A stretch of DNA of 64,000 nt from Clostridia bacterium (GTDB lineage Bacteria > Bacillota > DSM-521 > Neomoorellales > SLTJ01): positions 62,001 through 126,000 of the forward strand of contig SLTJ01000017.1 of the NCBI GenBank assembly GCA_004347685.1, given 5' to 3'. The notes below the pieces were generated by a model. The model was not told the origin of the DNA, did not search any database, and saw only the letters and a list, made by a program, of their open reading frames with translations. This document shows, in pieces, positions 33,291 to 42,604 of this stretch. Both the position numbers and the translations under genes were made by a program. Position 1 is the first letter of the stretch. Each line of letters starts with the position of its first letter.

Positions 33291-34775
33291 TCAACGGCCG
33301 GCCAGGAGCCGGGCTATGCTATAGGCGCACTGGGCCCGGGTGGCCGGAGCCGCGGCGGCAAAATCCGGGTACAGGAAGCCTTTTTGCCGGGCTAGATCCA
33401 GATAGGCGCTGTACCAGGCCGGCCCGCGGGCCTCCACCTCCGGACCAGCCAGGCCGGCCGCCCGGACCAGGATGGCCACCACTTCAGCGCCGGTTATTTT
33501 GTCGCCCGGCGCAAAGGCTTCCTTTCCCCTGCCGCGCAGATAGCCTTTATCCACCGCCACCTTGATGACAGCATTGGCCCAGTGGTTGCGGCCCACATCG
33601 TTAAACTGCTCCGTAGCCGGCCCCACCTGGTCTTGCTGTCCCATGGCGTAGACGATTATCTTGGCGAATTCGGCCCGGGTCACGCTGTTTTCCGGCTTGA
33701 AGGTACCATCCGGGTAGCCGTTGATTATGCCAGAGGCCGCCAGGGAAGTGACCGCCTCGTAAGCCCAGTGACCGGCCGGCAGGTCGGTAAAGCCCGGCGC
33801 CCGCGGCAGGAGGGCCAAAAATCGCCACCCAGAGAGGGCAATCAGGGCCTGAGAGGTCATCCACACCGGGTAAGAAGTTTCCGCCTGCCGGTACATGAAG
33901 CTGCCGTCTGCCGCCTGCAAACCGAGGAGATGGGCCACCGGCCCACCGGATCTGGCGGTCCACGGTACAGCCAGGGGATCCCGGCCGGCGGCCAGCAGGG
34001 CCAGGATTACCATGGCGTCGGAGCCGGCGTTACCCCGGTTATCACCGTAGGCAAAACCGCCGTCCGGGAGTTGCTGCTGGCGCAAGAAAGCCAGTGCCCG
34101 ACCAATGGCCGGGTCACCCTCACTTACCCCCAGGAGGCGCAGGGCGAGGATGGCCGTGGCCGTGTCGTCCGGGTCGCTGGGAAGACCACGGGCATAGCCC
34201 CAGCCGCCATCCTCATTTTGCGCTTCTTCCAGCCATTTCCGGGCCAGACCGGTATTCGGGATCTTTACCCCCGCCAAGCCCAGGGCGATAATACTCCAAA
34301 CGTGACTGTTAACCAACTCCTCCTCCCCCTGGCGGCCGAAATGCCCGCCGGCGTCCTGCCCGGCCAGCAGGTAGCCGGCCAGGTCCCGGCCGGCGAAATC
34401 CCGGCCATTGGCCCCGGCTAGACTCACGGCCAGGAGTAATCGGGCATAATCAGTGGTCGCCGCCAGGGTGCCGGGGTTCTTCTCCAGGTAGCTGACCGGC
34501 GTTTCTCCACCCCTGGTCCATTTCGGGCCGCCGACATCCTCGCCGGCCAGAGCCAGGCCCATCACCGCCCAGGCGGTGAATTCCGGCGAGCCAAAGCCCC
34601 CGTCGCTGACCTGGGCCCGGCGCAGGTAATCTACCGCCCGGGGGCGCGCCGCTGCCACGGTATCCGTAGAAATACCGGCGGCCTGAACCGGCAGCGGCAG
34701 CACCCCCAGTACCATAACGGCCGCCAAGACCAGGGCCAGGGCTCTAATCGCGCCTCTCTCCCTCCACCTGTTCAC
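33291..34775 (-). CDS. SLH-anchored alpha/alpha-toroid protein (intrinsic-factor alpha-domain-like)
   Basis: A 494-residue secreted protein. It has a signal peptide (residues 1-33, ending Val-Gln-Ala-Ala). Residues 40-330 contain prenyltransferase/terpenoid-toroid repeats (Asp-Gly-Gly-Phe-Gly, Glu-Asp-Gly-Gly-Trp-Gly-Tyr, Pro-Asp-Gly-Gly-Phe-Ala-Tyr, Ala-Asp-Gly-Ser-Phe). Three SLH domains follow to the end (Phe-Thr-Asp-Leu-Pro-Ala-Gly-His-Trp-Ala; Ile-Ile-Asn-Gly-Tyr-Pro-Asp-Gly-Thr-Phe-Lys-Pro). The toroid is the fold of the corrinoid-binding alpha domain of transcobalamin. GTG at 34775 has GGGGGTAG six bases upstream and overlaps the ecfS end. Last gene of the operon. Corrinoid binding is inferred. 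Confidence 0.85.
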   Translation of the reverse strand: MNRWRERGAIRALALVLAAVMVLGVLPLPVQAAGISTDTVAAARPRAVDYLRRAQVSDGGFGSPEFTAWAVMGLALAGEDVGGPKWTRGGETPVSYLEKNPGTLAATTDYARLLLAVSLAGANGRDFAGRDLAGYLLAGQDAGGHFGRQGEEELVNSHVWSIIALGLAGVKIPNTGLARKWLEEAQNEDGGWGYARGLPSDPDDTATAILALRLLGVSEGDPAIGRALAFLRQQQLPDGGFAYGDNRGNAGSDAMVILALLAAGRDPLAVPWTARSGGPVAHLLGLQAADGSFMYRQAETSYPVWMTSQALIALSGWRFLALLPRAPGFTDLPAGHWAYEAVTSLAASGIINGYPDGTFKPENSVTRAEFAKIIVYAMGQQDQVGPATEQFNDVGRNHWANAVIKVAVDKGYLRGRGKEAFAPGDKITGAEVVAILVRAAGLAGPEVEARGPAWYSAYLDLARQKGFLYPDFAAAAPATRAQCAYSIARLLAGR

Positions 34776-35388
34776 CAAAATCTACCCCCTCTCGCACTTC
34801 GTAGGTAACCCGCAACCTCTCCTGAAACCTCCGTATAATGGCCAGGCAGCCCGGGCCGAAGGCCAGGGCCAGGACTATATTGCCAGCCGCATGGGCCGTA
34901 TCAAACCAGAAGCCGGCGGCCCAGGTAGCCAGAAAACCTGTCCAGGTAAGCGGAAAGATAAAGGTCAGCCAGTGCCAGACATCCATGATGGCCCCAAAGA
35001 GGTAGCCCCAGAGGCCAAGGAATATGGCCAGCAAAAACCGGTCCGGTTCCCGATAAAGTCTGCCCAGCCAGCCTGCGCTCAAGCCTACCAGGCCCCAGGC
35101 CAGCATCTGCCACGGTGTCCAGGGCCCCTGGCCCAAGAAAAGATTAGAGAGGAAGGCCGCCAGGGAGCCGACTATAAATCCGGCCCGGCCGCCCATAACC
35201 CATCCGGCCGCAGCCACGAAAAAGGTAGTTGGCTGCACCCCGGGCAGCGCCGCCAGGGGTACCCGCGTCACCGCCGCCAGCGCCGCCAGGGAGGCCATAA
35301 CGGGTATTTCCTTAACCGCCATCCGGCCCCAGGCCAGACCGCTCACCAGAACAACAGCCACTATCGCCAGAGCTATCAACCAGGCCAA
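34744..35388 (-). CDS. ECF transporter S component, CbrT-like (predicted cobalamin)
   Basis: A 214-residue, six-helix substrate-binding membrane protein of an energy-coupling-factor transporter. The segment Gly-Val-Gln-Pro-Thr-Thr and the later Gly-Phe-Ile-Val-Gly-x-x-Ala-Ala-Phe-x-Ser-Asn, followed by Gly-Gln-Gly-Pro-Trp-Thr-Pro-Trp-Gln-Met, resemble the CbrT cobalamin family as I remember it. TTG at 35388 is seven bases from GGGAGG. It lies between the EcfA-A and toroid genes in the cobalamin-riboswitch operon, which supports corrinoid as substrate. Confidence 0.85.
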   Translation of the reverse strand: MAWLIALAIVAVVLVSGLAWGRMAVKEIPVMASLAALAAVTRVPLAALPGVQPTTFFVAAAGWVMGGRAGFIVGSLAAFLSNLFLGQGPWTPWQMLAWGLVGLSAGWLGRLYREPDRFLLAIFLGLWGYLFGAIMDVWHWLTFIFPLTWTGFLATWAAGFWFDTAHAAGNIVLALAFGPGCLAIIRRFQERLRVTYEVREGVDFGEQVEGERRD

Positions 35389-35415
35389 AACCCGGCCTCC
35401 CTTCTCCTACAGGTT

Positions 35416-37245
35416 TCACCGCTTGGCCAAAACGGCAGGCAGCGGGACAGCCGCGCGGCTTACCAGGCGGCGCAACTCCGCTTCCGCCTTGGCCACCGTC
35501 AGGACGCCGGGTACGAAGCCGCGAAACAGCCGGTAGACCTGGGGCGTGAAAAAGAAAAACTCCGGCAGAACTTCTTCTTTCGGCCCCTGGGCCACTAGCC
35601 GGCCCCCGGAGAGGAAAAGAATTGCCTCGGCAAACTCGGCTACAAACTCCACATCGTGGCTCACCAGCAACACCAGTTTACCCTCCCCGGCCAGCGTGCA
35701 GAGGACATTCCCTACCCTCTCCTTGACCTGGTAATCCAGCCCCCGCGTCGGCTCGTCCAGGACCAGGACCCGCGGGTCACCAGCCAGGACAGCAGCCAGG
35801 GCCGCCAGTTGCCGCTCACCGCCGCCCAGATCCCGCGGGTTAGATTCCGCCCGGGTGGCCAGACCCACCAGCTCCAGCCACCTGTTCACCTGGTCAGGCT
35901 CCACTTTTTTATCCCTGGCCCGCAGGGTGAACTCCACTTCGGCCCGGACGGTGCTCTGAAAGAGCATGTCGCCCGGGTTCTGGGGCAGGTACCCCACCAC
36001 CTCGGCCATGACCTCCACCGGCACCTGCCCGGTATCCTGGCCGGCCACCAGCACCCTTCCCCGGGTCGGCCGCAGGAGACCGTTGAGATGCCTGACCAGG
36101 GTGGACTTACCAGCACCGTTGGCCCCCATGACAGCCACCACCCTGCCGGGAGACAGGCTAAAACTGATATCCTCCAAAACCCGTTTCCCATTCCCGTAGG
36201 TGAAGGAAAGGCGCTCGACCACCACTAGCGGCTCCCGAGCCCCAGCGTCCCCGTCCGGCCGCCGCACTTCGGCCTGGCAGCCCTCGTCTCCCCGCCTCTC
36301 GCTGGCGTCAGGGGAGAGACCGTTGACGCGCGGAAACCAGGAAACCCGCCGGCGCCGGTGGTGAAGCTCCAGCTCTTGCGCCGGTGCCGTTTCTTCCCGG
36401 TCACCGGAACCGGATCCCGCACCGGCCTCACCCAGCCGGGCCAGCCACTGCCGCCCTTCTTTGACCGTCAGAGGCAGGGGGGAAAGACCTCCAGAGGCGA
36501 AGACCCTGGGCAAGGGCGGCACCAGGCCATCCCAGGCCCGGATATTCTTCAACACCTCGACCGGCCTGCCATCTTGGCCGACCGTACCCTCCCGCATGAG
36601 AATAACCCGGTCAGCCAGGTGCAGGCACCGCTCCAGGCGCTGCTCCACCAACAGGATGGTCAGGCCGTTTTCCTCGTTGATCCGCTTGAATAACTGCAGG
36701 ATTTCCTCAGCCGCCACCGGGTCAAGCTGGGAAGTCGGCTCATCGGCCAGCAGGACCGAGGGGTGCGGCGCCAGGGCCGCAGCCAAGGCCACTTTCTGTT
36801 TTTCCCCGCCGGAAAGCTGGCTCACCGGCGCCTGGCGCAAAGAGTCTAGGGCAAAAAAATGTAGCATTTCCGCCACTCGCCGGCTGACAACTTCCCGGCC
36901 CCAACCCATGTTCTGCAGGCCAAAGGCGATTTCCGTCTCCACCACCGGCGTCACAAGCTGGCTTTCGGGGTCCTGGAAAACCATACCTGCCAACCGCGCC
37001 ACCTGGTCCGGCCGGGCCAGCCAGACATCTTGACCGGCCAGCCTCACCCGGCCGGAGATCTCGCCACCGTAAAAATTAGGTATTAGGCCGGTCACCGCCC
37101 GCAGGAGGGTAGACTTGCCGGAACCGGAAAGCCCGGCCAGCAGAACAAACTCTCCCGCCTCCACCGCCACGGTCACCCCCTGCAAAGCCGGGTACCCGGC
37201 CCCAGGGTAACGATAGGTGAGTTCAGCTATCTCGATCAGGGCCAT
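35416..37245 (-). CDS. Fused double ATPase of the ECF transporter (EcfA-EcfA')
   Basis: A 609-residue cytosolic protein with two ABC ATPase domains that power vitamin uptake. Domain 1 has Gly-Leu-Ser-Gly-Ser-Gly-Lys-Ser-Thr (about 38-46), Leu-Ser-Gly-Gly-Glu-Lys-Gln and Leu-Ala-Asp-Glu-Pro-Thr-Ser. Domain 2 has Gly-Ala-Asn-Gly-Ala-Gly-Lys-Ser-Thr (near 400), Leu-Gly-Gly-Gly-Glu-Arg-Gln and Leu-Asp-Glu-Pro-Thr-Arg. A hydrophilic linker of about 80 residues joins them. In most Firmicutes the two are separate. ATG at 37245 follows GGAGATGG and overlaps the ecfT stop; the frame is open to 37398. Confidence 0.92.
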   Translation of the reverse strand: MALIEIAELTYRYPGAGYPALQGVTVAVEAGEFVLLAGLSGSGKSTLLRAVTGLIPNFYGGEISGRVRLAGQDVWLARPDQVARLAGMVFQDPESQLVTPVVETEIAFGLQNMGWGREVVSRRVAEMLHFFALDSLRQAPVSQLSGGEKQKVALAAALAPHPSVLLADEPTSQLDPVAAEEILQLFKRINEENGLTILLVEQRLERCLHLADRVILMREGTVGQDGRPVEVLKNIRAWDGLVPPLPRVFASGGLSPLPLTVKEGRQWLARLGEAGAGSGSGDREETAPAQELELHHRRRRVSWFPRVNGLSPDASERRGDEGCQAEVRRPDGDAGAREPLVVVERLSFTYGNGKRVLEDISFSLSPGRVVAVMGANGAGKSTLVRHLNGLLRPTRGRVLVAGQDTGQVPVEVMAEVVGYLPQNPGDMLFQSTVRAEVEFTLRARDKKVEPDQVNRWLELVGLATRAESNPRDLGGGERQLAALAAVLAGDPRVLVLDEPTRGLDYQVKERVGNVLCTLAGEGKLVLLVSHDVEFVAEFAEAILFLSGGRLVAQGPKEEVLPEFFFFTPQVYRLFRGFVPGVLTVAKAEAELRRLVSRAAVPLPAVLAKR

Positions 37246-38110
37246 ATCGCCATCTCCACGCCAGAAGACTGGGCCAGAATAACCCGGCCGCCAGGAAAGG
37301 AAGCCAGCGCAAGGCCGTCGGGTTAAAGGGGCTCTCCGCTGCTGGATAGAAAGTAAAGCTGGCCGCCCCGGTAGCCAGGGCCCCGATAGCGGCGCCAAGG
37401 GTCACGGCCAGTCCGGCCAGCACCAGCTTGTCTTCCTGCTGCCAGGCCAGCTCGTGCCACGGGTAGCGGCGGCCACCGACGTACCCGCGGGCCAGCATGG
37501 CCTCGCCCAACTGCCAGCTCCGCTCCAGGGTAGTTAACAGCAGGGGCTGCCAGACAGCCAGGCTATTCGCCAGCCGCCGTGACCAAGGTATCCCGGCAAA
37601 TCTTACCCCCCGGGAACGCATGGCCTCGGTAATCCGCCGCTGTTCTTCCAACAGCAGGGGAAAAAGCCTCACCCCCAGGCTAATGACCAGTCCGGCCCGG
37701 CCGGAAAACAGGCGGCTGTGCCCGAGGAGTTCCTCGATAGGCACTGTGAGGCTGAAAACCGCCCAGCCGGCCAGCAAAGTAAAGAGCCGCAGGCCCATGA
37801 CCGTCCCGTAGGCCAGGGCCTCCCGGCTGAAGGGCAGACCGGATACCAGAGCCGTTTGGCCGCTGCGGCTGATGAGAACGTTAAACAATATCACCGTCCC
37901 CACCAGGGGCCCGGCCAGGCGAAGCAGTTGCCGGAGCGTCTGTTTCCCTCCGCTGCTGGCCGTTCCGGCCACGGCAGCCGCAGCCAGCACCAGCAGGTAA
38001 AGAGGATGGGAAAAGATAAGGGCCGGGAAGAAAAGGCCGGCGCAGACCAGGAGGACGCTGGCCGGGTGCAACCGGTGCCAAAAATCGTCGCGGTGAGTGT
38101 AGGCAAACAA
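37223..38110 (-). CDS. ECF transporter transmembrane component EcfT
   Basis: A 295-residue membrane scaffold of the vitamin transporter. It shows the EcfT/CbiQ-like N-terminal Thr-His-Arg-Asp-Asp-Phe-Trp-His-Arg-Leu-His-Pro and the two coupling motifs Ala-Met-Arg-Ser-Arg-Gly and Ala-Met-Leu-Ala-Arg-Gly that contact the ATPases. The frame is open to 38317; TTG at 38110 is eight bases after GGGAG and gives the family N-terminus. It lies 22 bases after the DUF4430 protein stop and overlaps the ATPase gene start. Confidence 0.9.
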   Translation of the reverse strand: MFAYTHRDDFWHRLHPASVLLVCAGLFFPALIFSHPLYLLVLAAAAVAGTASSGGKQTLRQLLRLAGPLVGTVILFNVLISRSGQTALVSGLPFSREALAYGTVMGLRLFTLLAGWAVFSLTVPIEELLGHSRLFSGRAGLVISLGVRLFPLLLEEQRRITEAMRSRGVRFAGIPWSRRLANSLAVWQPLLLTTLERSWQLGEAMLARGYVGGRRYPWHELAWQQEDKLVLAGLAVTLGAAIGALATGAASFTFYPAAESPFNPTALRWLPFLAAGLFWPSLLAWRWRYGPDRDS

Positions 38111-38132
38111 TCTCTTCACTCCCAGACAAGGC

Positions 38133-39443
38133 TCATTCCGCCGGTAGTCTAGTTGCCCCGTCTTCACCCAGGGCCAGGCCGTAAGCCTGGTGCAACTGAT
38201 CCGGCGCCTGCCGCATAAGCCGGACCGCCGCCTCCACCCATTTTCTTTCCGTACCCACCACCAGCCACAGCGGCGCAGCGTCTCCCAAGCCCTGGCCGGT
38301 GGCCTGGATGGCCGCACCGGCCTTCAGGACCGCCGCCTTATCCCCGGCCGCGTCCAGGAGTTCTATCCCATCGGAGGTGAACCTGGCAAAAATCCCGACC
38401 CGCGCCCCCCGCTGGTTAAGCTCCTTCACCGAGGATAGCTTCTCTAGTTCGGCCCAGGTGCCCAGCAGGAGTACGGGTGCCGGCCGCTGCTCCAACACGG
38501 CCTCGTCCACTACCTTTACCTCAACCTCTATCCCCAGGGAAGCCCAGGCTTCCTGTAACCCGTCCACGGCCCTGGCCGCCTCCGGCGTAAACATGATGAC
38601 CGGCCCGGGAGTCCGGCCGCCACCGGCCGGGCGGAAGGGGTAAGGATAACTCCCCACCACGGCCGGCACCAGGCCGCTTGCCTGCCATGAGTGGTAGTCC
38701 CACCACACCCGGTCACCGGACTGCAGCCGGTATTCGCCGGCACCAACCCCGGCGGCCACACCGTTGACGTAATAAAACCAGTCCCGGCCCGGCTCACTGC
38801 TGAGACCATTGATCCCCCGGACAAAATTGCCGCCGTAACCCGTGTCCACTTTTGCCAACCCCTGGAGCAAGGCCAGTACTGTCCCGGCGCTCTCCAACTC
38901 CGCCTCCTTGTCTAGCAATACCTGGCGGCCGAAATCCCGGGTGACCACCAGGCTGACACTGGGTTTCTCCGTCGTACCTCCAGCCAGCGCCGCCGTTTTT
39001 CCCCGGCCGGCGGATTCGCCGGCCGGCGCCCCTGTGGCCCGGAGAGCAGCGCCGGCCAGGGCACCACCGGTAGCCTCGCTACCTGCCAGGTCCCCTGGAG
39101 GCCTGAACTCGTTGTCTTCCTCACCCGGAGGGTAGGCCGGCGTATCTTCGGGGGCAGCCTGGGGAGCGTGGCTCCCGGCCGGGCCTGCCTCTGCAGGCGC
39201 GGTCACACCGGGCGCATTGCCGGCCTTAGCCGCGACCTGCGGCAGGTGTGGATACAGGACGCCCCCGGCTCCGCCACCATGTTCCACGGGCTCACCGCTC
39301 GCCGCCACCTCACCGCCCGGGGAGGCACCCGGGCCCGCGGCAGGCTGGTCCCCCGAGGTCACCTGCCAGCTCCAGAAACCGAGGGCTGCCACCATCACCA
39401 AGGCTGCCAGCAACACTATCGTAACCCTTCGCCTGTCATGCAT
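38133..39443 (-). CDS. Membrane-anchored DUF4430 protein (transcobalamin beta-domain-like)
   Basis: A 436-residue exported protein. An N-terminal signal-anchor helix (residues 6-27) precedes a low-complexity Ala/Gly/Pro/Glu linker to about 165 and a DUF4430 domain at about 170-265 (Val-Leu-Ala-Leu-Leu-Gln, Gly-Tyr-Gly-Gly-Asn-Phe, Phe-Tyr-Tyr-Val-Asn-Gly, Gly-Glu-Tyr-Arg-Leu-Gln-Ser-Gly-Asp-Arg-Val). A C-terminal domain of unknown family follows. DUF4430 is the fold of the C-terminal beta domain of transcobalamin and intrinsic factor. ATG at 39443 follows GGGGGAG by seven bases. It may pass corrinoid from wall-bound proteins to the ECF transporter (inference). Confidence 0.85.
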   Translation of the reverse strand: MHDRRRVTIVLLAALVMVAALGFWSWQVTSGDQPAAGPGASPGGEVAASGEPVEHGGGAGGVLYPHLPQVAAKAGNAPGVTAPAEAGPAGSHAPQAAPEDTPAYPPGEEDNEFRPPGDLAGSEATGGALAGAALRATGAPAGESAGRGKTAALAGGTTEKPSVSLVVTRDFGRQVLLDKEAELESAGTVLALLQGLAKVDTGYGGNFVRGINGLSSEPGRDWFYYVNGVAAGVGAGEYRLQSGDRVWWDYHSWQASGLVPAVVGSYPYPFRPAGGGRTPGPVIMFTPEAARAVDGLQEAWASLGIEVEVKVVDEAVLEQRPAPVLLLGTWAELEKLSSVKELNQRGARVGIFARFTSDGIELLDAAGDKAAVLKAGAAIQATGQGLGDAAPLWLVVGTERKWVEAAVRLMRQAPDQLHQAYGLALGEDGATRLPAE

Positions 39444-39483
39444 ACGTGGGCTCCCCCTCGAATACGTCCTCTGCCCTGAAAAT

Positions 39484-39544
39484 GCGGAGGTTGGAAGTTG
39501 GAGGTTAGAGGTTGGAACTTGTGGGAACTTGCTGCGCAAGTTCC
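39484..39544. repeat. Interspersed GAGGTTGG element with CTGCG-loop hairpin (copy 2)
   Basis: GGAGGTTGGAAGTTGGAGG and TTAGAGGTTGGAACTT are followed by a hairpin with an 8-bp stem GGAACTTG / CAAGTTCC and the same CTGCG loop (39524-39544) as the copy at 9059. It lies between two genes of the cobalamin operon. Confidence 0.65.
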
Positions 39545-39628
39545 AGATCTAACTCCCATCCTCGCACCTCGGTTTTCATCCCCCTGCTGGTAACGCCGCC
39601 GGCGCCGTGGACGTCCGGCCTGAGTAAC

Positions 39629-42367
39629 TTACTCAGGCCGGGCCTGGTGGAGCAACAACCGGTAGATGAAGACTGCCGCCTGGGCCCGCGTCACCGCTTC
39701 CCGGGGCCGCAGCGAACCGCCCGGCAGCCCTTCCAAAAGCCCGGACCGGGCCGCCGCCGCCACCCCGGCCTCGGCCCAAGGGGCAATGGCCTCTCTATCG
39801 GCAAATACCGCCAACAACTCCTGTGTCTCCGGCCCTGCAGCTTCCTCATTTTTGGCTACGGCGCGGGCCAGCACGCAGGCCATTTCCTGCCGGGATACTG
39901 GCCGCTCCGGGGAGAAGAAACCACGTTCGTCACCCCGGAAAAGGCCCATCTCCTGGACCCGGCTCACATATGAGGCATACCAGGCCGCCGGGGATATGTC
40001 GGCAAAGGGCGGAGACGATACCTTGCCCGAGTCGCCCTTATCAGCCCCCATGGCCAGCAACAGCATCTTGGCTGCCTCGGCCCGGGTCACGGCTCTGGCG
40101 GGCGCAAAGGTCTTCTCGCCCACCCCTTGCAATATGCCTCGCCCGGCCAGCATTTCCACAGCTTCACGGGCCCAGGGGTATTCCTCCCCGGTGACATCGG
40201 TAAAGGAAACCGGTTCCCACTGCCGCGCCAGGACCGCGAACCGGGTGAAATGCCGGACCTCGGCCACCAAGTACCCGTTGGCCAGGTCCAGGACCGCCGG
40301 CACCGGCAGCCATTGCTCCTTCTCCTCGTCCAGCCAGGCCAACACCAAGTGGCCAGGATCCGTGTCTTCCCGGTCGGGGACAAAGCGGAGCTTCATGACG
40401 GCCGGCGCATCAAAGACTAATCCATCCGGGCCAAAGGTATAGACCGGCGAGGCTAGCCGGTAGTTGAGCGGCAGGTAAAGAGGTATATCCCGGGCTTTCT
40501 CCTCCCGTACGGTAAGGGTTGTATCGGCCTTGAGGCTGCCGGCCGGGACCTGTAGAGCTACCTCCTCCCCGGTGTCCTTGAGAGTGCCGCCGGCCGAGGC
40601 CTTCACTTCTTGCTGCACCTGCACCCGGTTCGCGGCCAGGGCCTCCCGTAACCCAGCCTTTTCTTCCGGCCCCATGGGGTTGTCGCGGCCCACCACGGCC
40701 ATGAGACTCTCCCGCAGCCACTGCACCGGCTGGTCTAGGATCTCCACCCTCTGCCCCACTTCCTCCTGCACCTGGCTTAAAGCTTCCACGGCCCGGGCGG
40801 CAATTTCCTGCCGGGCTTGCTGCTGCTTGGGTGGGATTGGAGCCAAGCTTTGCTCCTCCGCGAAACCGCCGGTATCCAGGTAATCGGAAGCGTAGAACCA
40901 GACAACGCGATCACCGTCCCGCAGCCGGTAATCCCCAGCCGATACGGCCGGCACTACCCCGTTGACAGCGTATTTCCACCCGGCGGCCCCGGCGGCGCTA
41001 ATCCCGTCCACAGCCACCACATAACTACCGCCGTAGCCCAATTCCACTTCAGCTCCAGTGGCCCGCAAAGCCTCCAGGGCCGTTTGCCCCCCGGGCGCGA
41101 GCCCTACTTGCTCCTCGTACAGCACCCCGCTCGGGCCGCGAACCTCAACGGTTATGGTAATCGCTCCCGGTCCCGGGCCGTCTCCCCCCGGCGGCGGAGC
41201 CCCCTGGGGATCAACCCAGGTGCCGGGATCAGCCTCCGGGTAGGTAGAGGCAAGGGCTGCCAGGGCCAGGAGCACCTTGCCGGCCAGTTCCGGCCGGTTC
41301 CAATGCTGTCCGCCATAGAGGTCGAGGGCAAAGGAGCCATCCTCCTGCTGCAGGCACAAGAGGAAATTGACCGGGTTATTCTGGCCCTGCGGCCCCGTAC
41401 TCCACTCAACCGGATTGTGGCCCAGCGTGATCAGGGCCTGGACAACCTCGGCGGTAGTAGCCGCGTTACCCTTTGTATCTGGACCAATTGGGCTGAAATT
41501 CTCATCATAAGCCAGGGAGGCAAAACCGCCGTCTTCCTTCTGGAAGGTCTTGAGGTAAGCCAGACCGGCATCAACCGCCTGATTCACATCATCCCCGTAT
41601 ACCTGGGCAACCAGCGTATCCCCGGCCAGGACCTTCAGGGCCCGCAGGGCCGTGGCCGTCATATCCGGATCGCTCGAGGTGGACGAAACATCGTATCCCC
41701 AGCCACCGTCCCCATTTTGGGCCGCTAGCAGCCAGTCAGTAGCATACACCGCCTGGGGCACGCTCTCCCCTGCCGCCTCCAGGGCCAGAATGGACCAGAC
41801 ATGTGGGCTTACATATGTACTTTCATCGGTCGGCCAGCCCCAGCTCTGGTACTGCTGGTTGCCAAAATGGCCGTTCTCGTTCTCCTGGCGAGACTTTAGC
41901 AACTCCACCAGGCTGCGGCCGCCAAAGTTAGCAAAATCATAGGTAGTACCATAGTGGCCATAGGTAGCCCCGGCCACGGTAAGCAGCACCCGGGCTATCT
42001 CCGCCGTGGCGGGGAAGGGCGGGGAAACAGGAAGCCCTTCGGCCGGCAAGGTCAAATCCCACCCTGCCACCTGCTCCTGGAGGTAATCCAGGTGGTTCTG
42101 GCCGTCCCTACTCCACGCCGGACCCAAAATGACTTCGCCTGCGGCCGTCAGCCCCATGGCGGCCCAGTCGCTGCCCAGGTAACCGTTCCCCTGCTGGCTG
42201 GACAGCAGGTAATATACAGCCTCGGCCACGGACTGGTAAACTGCCTCCGAAACCGAGGGAGGCAGACCGGCAGTGGCTTCCTCTGGCCCCGGCCCAAGGC
42301 TGAGAGAAAAAAAGGAAATCAGGAATACCATTAGGACGACTAGAGATGTGAGTTTAGTCTTAAACAA
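39629..42367 (-). CDS. SLH-anchored intrinsic-factor-like protein (toroid + DUF4430)
   Basis: A 912-residue secreted protein, first gene of the operon. Order: signal peptide (1-33); alpha/alpha-toroid repeats (about 40-400: Gly-Asp-Gly-Gly-Trp-Gly-Tyr, Glu-Asp-Gly-Gly-Phe-Ala-Ser, Glu-Asp-Gly-Ser-Phe); DUF4430 (about 420-510: Gly-Tyr-Gly-Gly-Ser-Tyr, Trp-Lys-Tyr-Ala-Val-Asn-Gly, Gly-Asp-Tyr-Arg-Leu-Arg-Asp-Gly-Asp); a ZU5-like beta domain (about 590-710); three SLH domains to the end. Toroid plus DUF4430 is the two-domain plan of vertebrate cobalamin carriers. TTG at 42367 follows GAGGAGG by seven bases. Corrinoid binding is inferred from fold and riboswitch control. Confidence 0.88.
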   Translation of the reverse strand: MFKTKLTSLVVLMVFLISFFSLSLGPGPEEATAGLPPSVSEAVYQSVAEAVYYLLSSQQGNGYLGSDWAAMGLTAAGEVILGPAWSRDGQNHLDYLQEQVAGWDLTLPAEGLPVSPPFPATAEIARVLLTVAGATYGHYGTTYDFANFGGRSLVELLKSRQENENGHFGNQQYQSWGWPTDESTYVSPHVWSILALEAAGESVPQAVYATDWLLAAQNGDGGWGYDVSSTSSDPDMTATALRALKVLAGDTLVAQVYGDDVNQAVDAGLAYLKTFQKEDGGFASLAYDENFSPIGPDTKGNAATTAEVVQALITLGHNPVEWSTGPQGQNNPVNFLLCLQQEDGSFALDLYGGQHWNRPELAGKVLLALAALASTYPEADPGTWVDPQGAPPPGGDGPGPGAITITVEVRGPSGVLYEEQVGLAPGGQTALEALRATGAEVELGYGGSYVVAVDGISAAGAAGWKYAVNGVVPAVSAGDYRLRDGDRVVWFYASDYLDTGGFAEEQSLAPIPPKQQQARQEIAARAVEALSQVQEEVGQRVEILDQPVQWLRESLMAVVGRDNPMGPEEKAGLREALAANRVQVQQEVKASAGGTLKDTGEEVALQVPAGSLKADTTLTVREEKARDIPLYLPLNYRLASPVYTFGPDGLVFDAPAVMKLRFVPDREDTDPGHLVLAWLDEEKEQWLPVPAVLDLANGYLVAEVRHFTRFAVLARQWEPVSFTDVTGEEYPWAREAVEMLAGRGILQGVGEKTFAPARAVTRAEAAKMLLLAMGADKGDSGKVSSPPFADISPAAWYASYVSRVQEMGLFRGDERGFFSPERPVSRQEMACVLARAVAKNEEAAGPETQELLAVFADREAIAPWAEAGVAAAARSGLLEGLPGGSLRPREAVTRAQAAVFIYRLLLHQARPE

Positions 42368-42529
42368 CGGTAAGCCTCCTCGTATGCCTAATCTCTGGCC
42401 CCAACAACTGCCGCAGCAGGGCCACTGCTCATCCCTTTTTCCGGAAACTGCCACCACCGAACCCGCGCCATCAGCCTATCCGCATGCCGCCGCCAGCCGG
42501 CCACCGCCCGGAACAATCTTCCCGCCAAT

Positions 42530-42561
42530 AAAAAACCTCAACCCGGTCGAAAGGTTGAGGT
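42530..42561 (-). terminator. Terminator of the cobalamin riboswitch
   Basis: A CCTCAACC / GGTTGAGG-type stem followed by TTTTTTATT about 40 bases after the aptamer. It indicates control by transcription termination about 160 bases before the first gene. Confidence 0.88.
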
Positions 42562-42604
42562 AGCGCGTTCCATGTGCAAAAGGCACTCCCCCTTTCCGCC
42601 GAAG

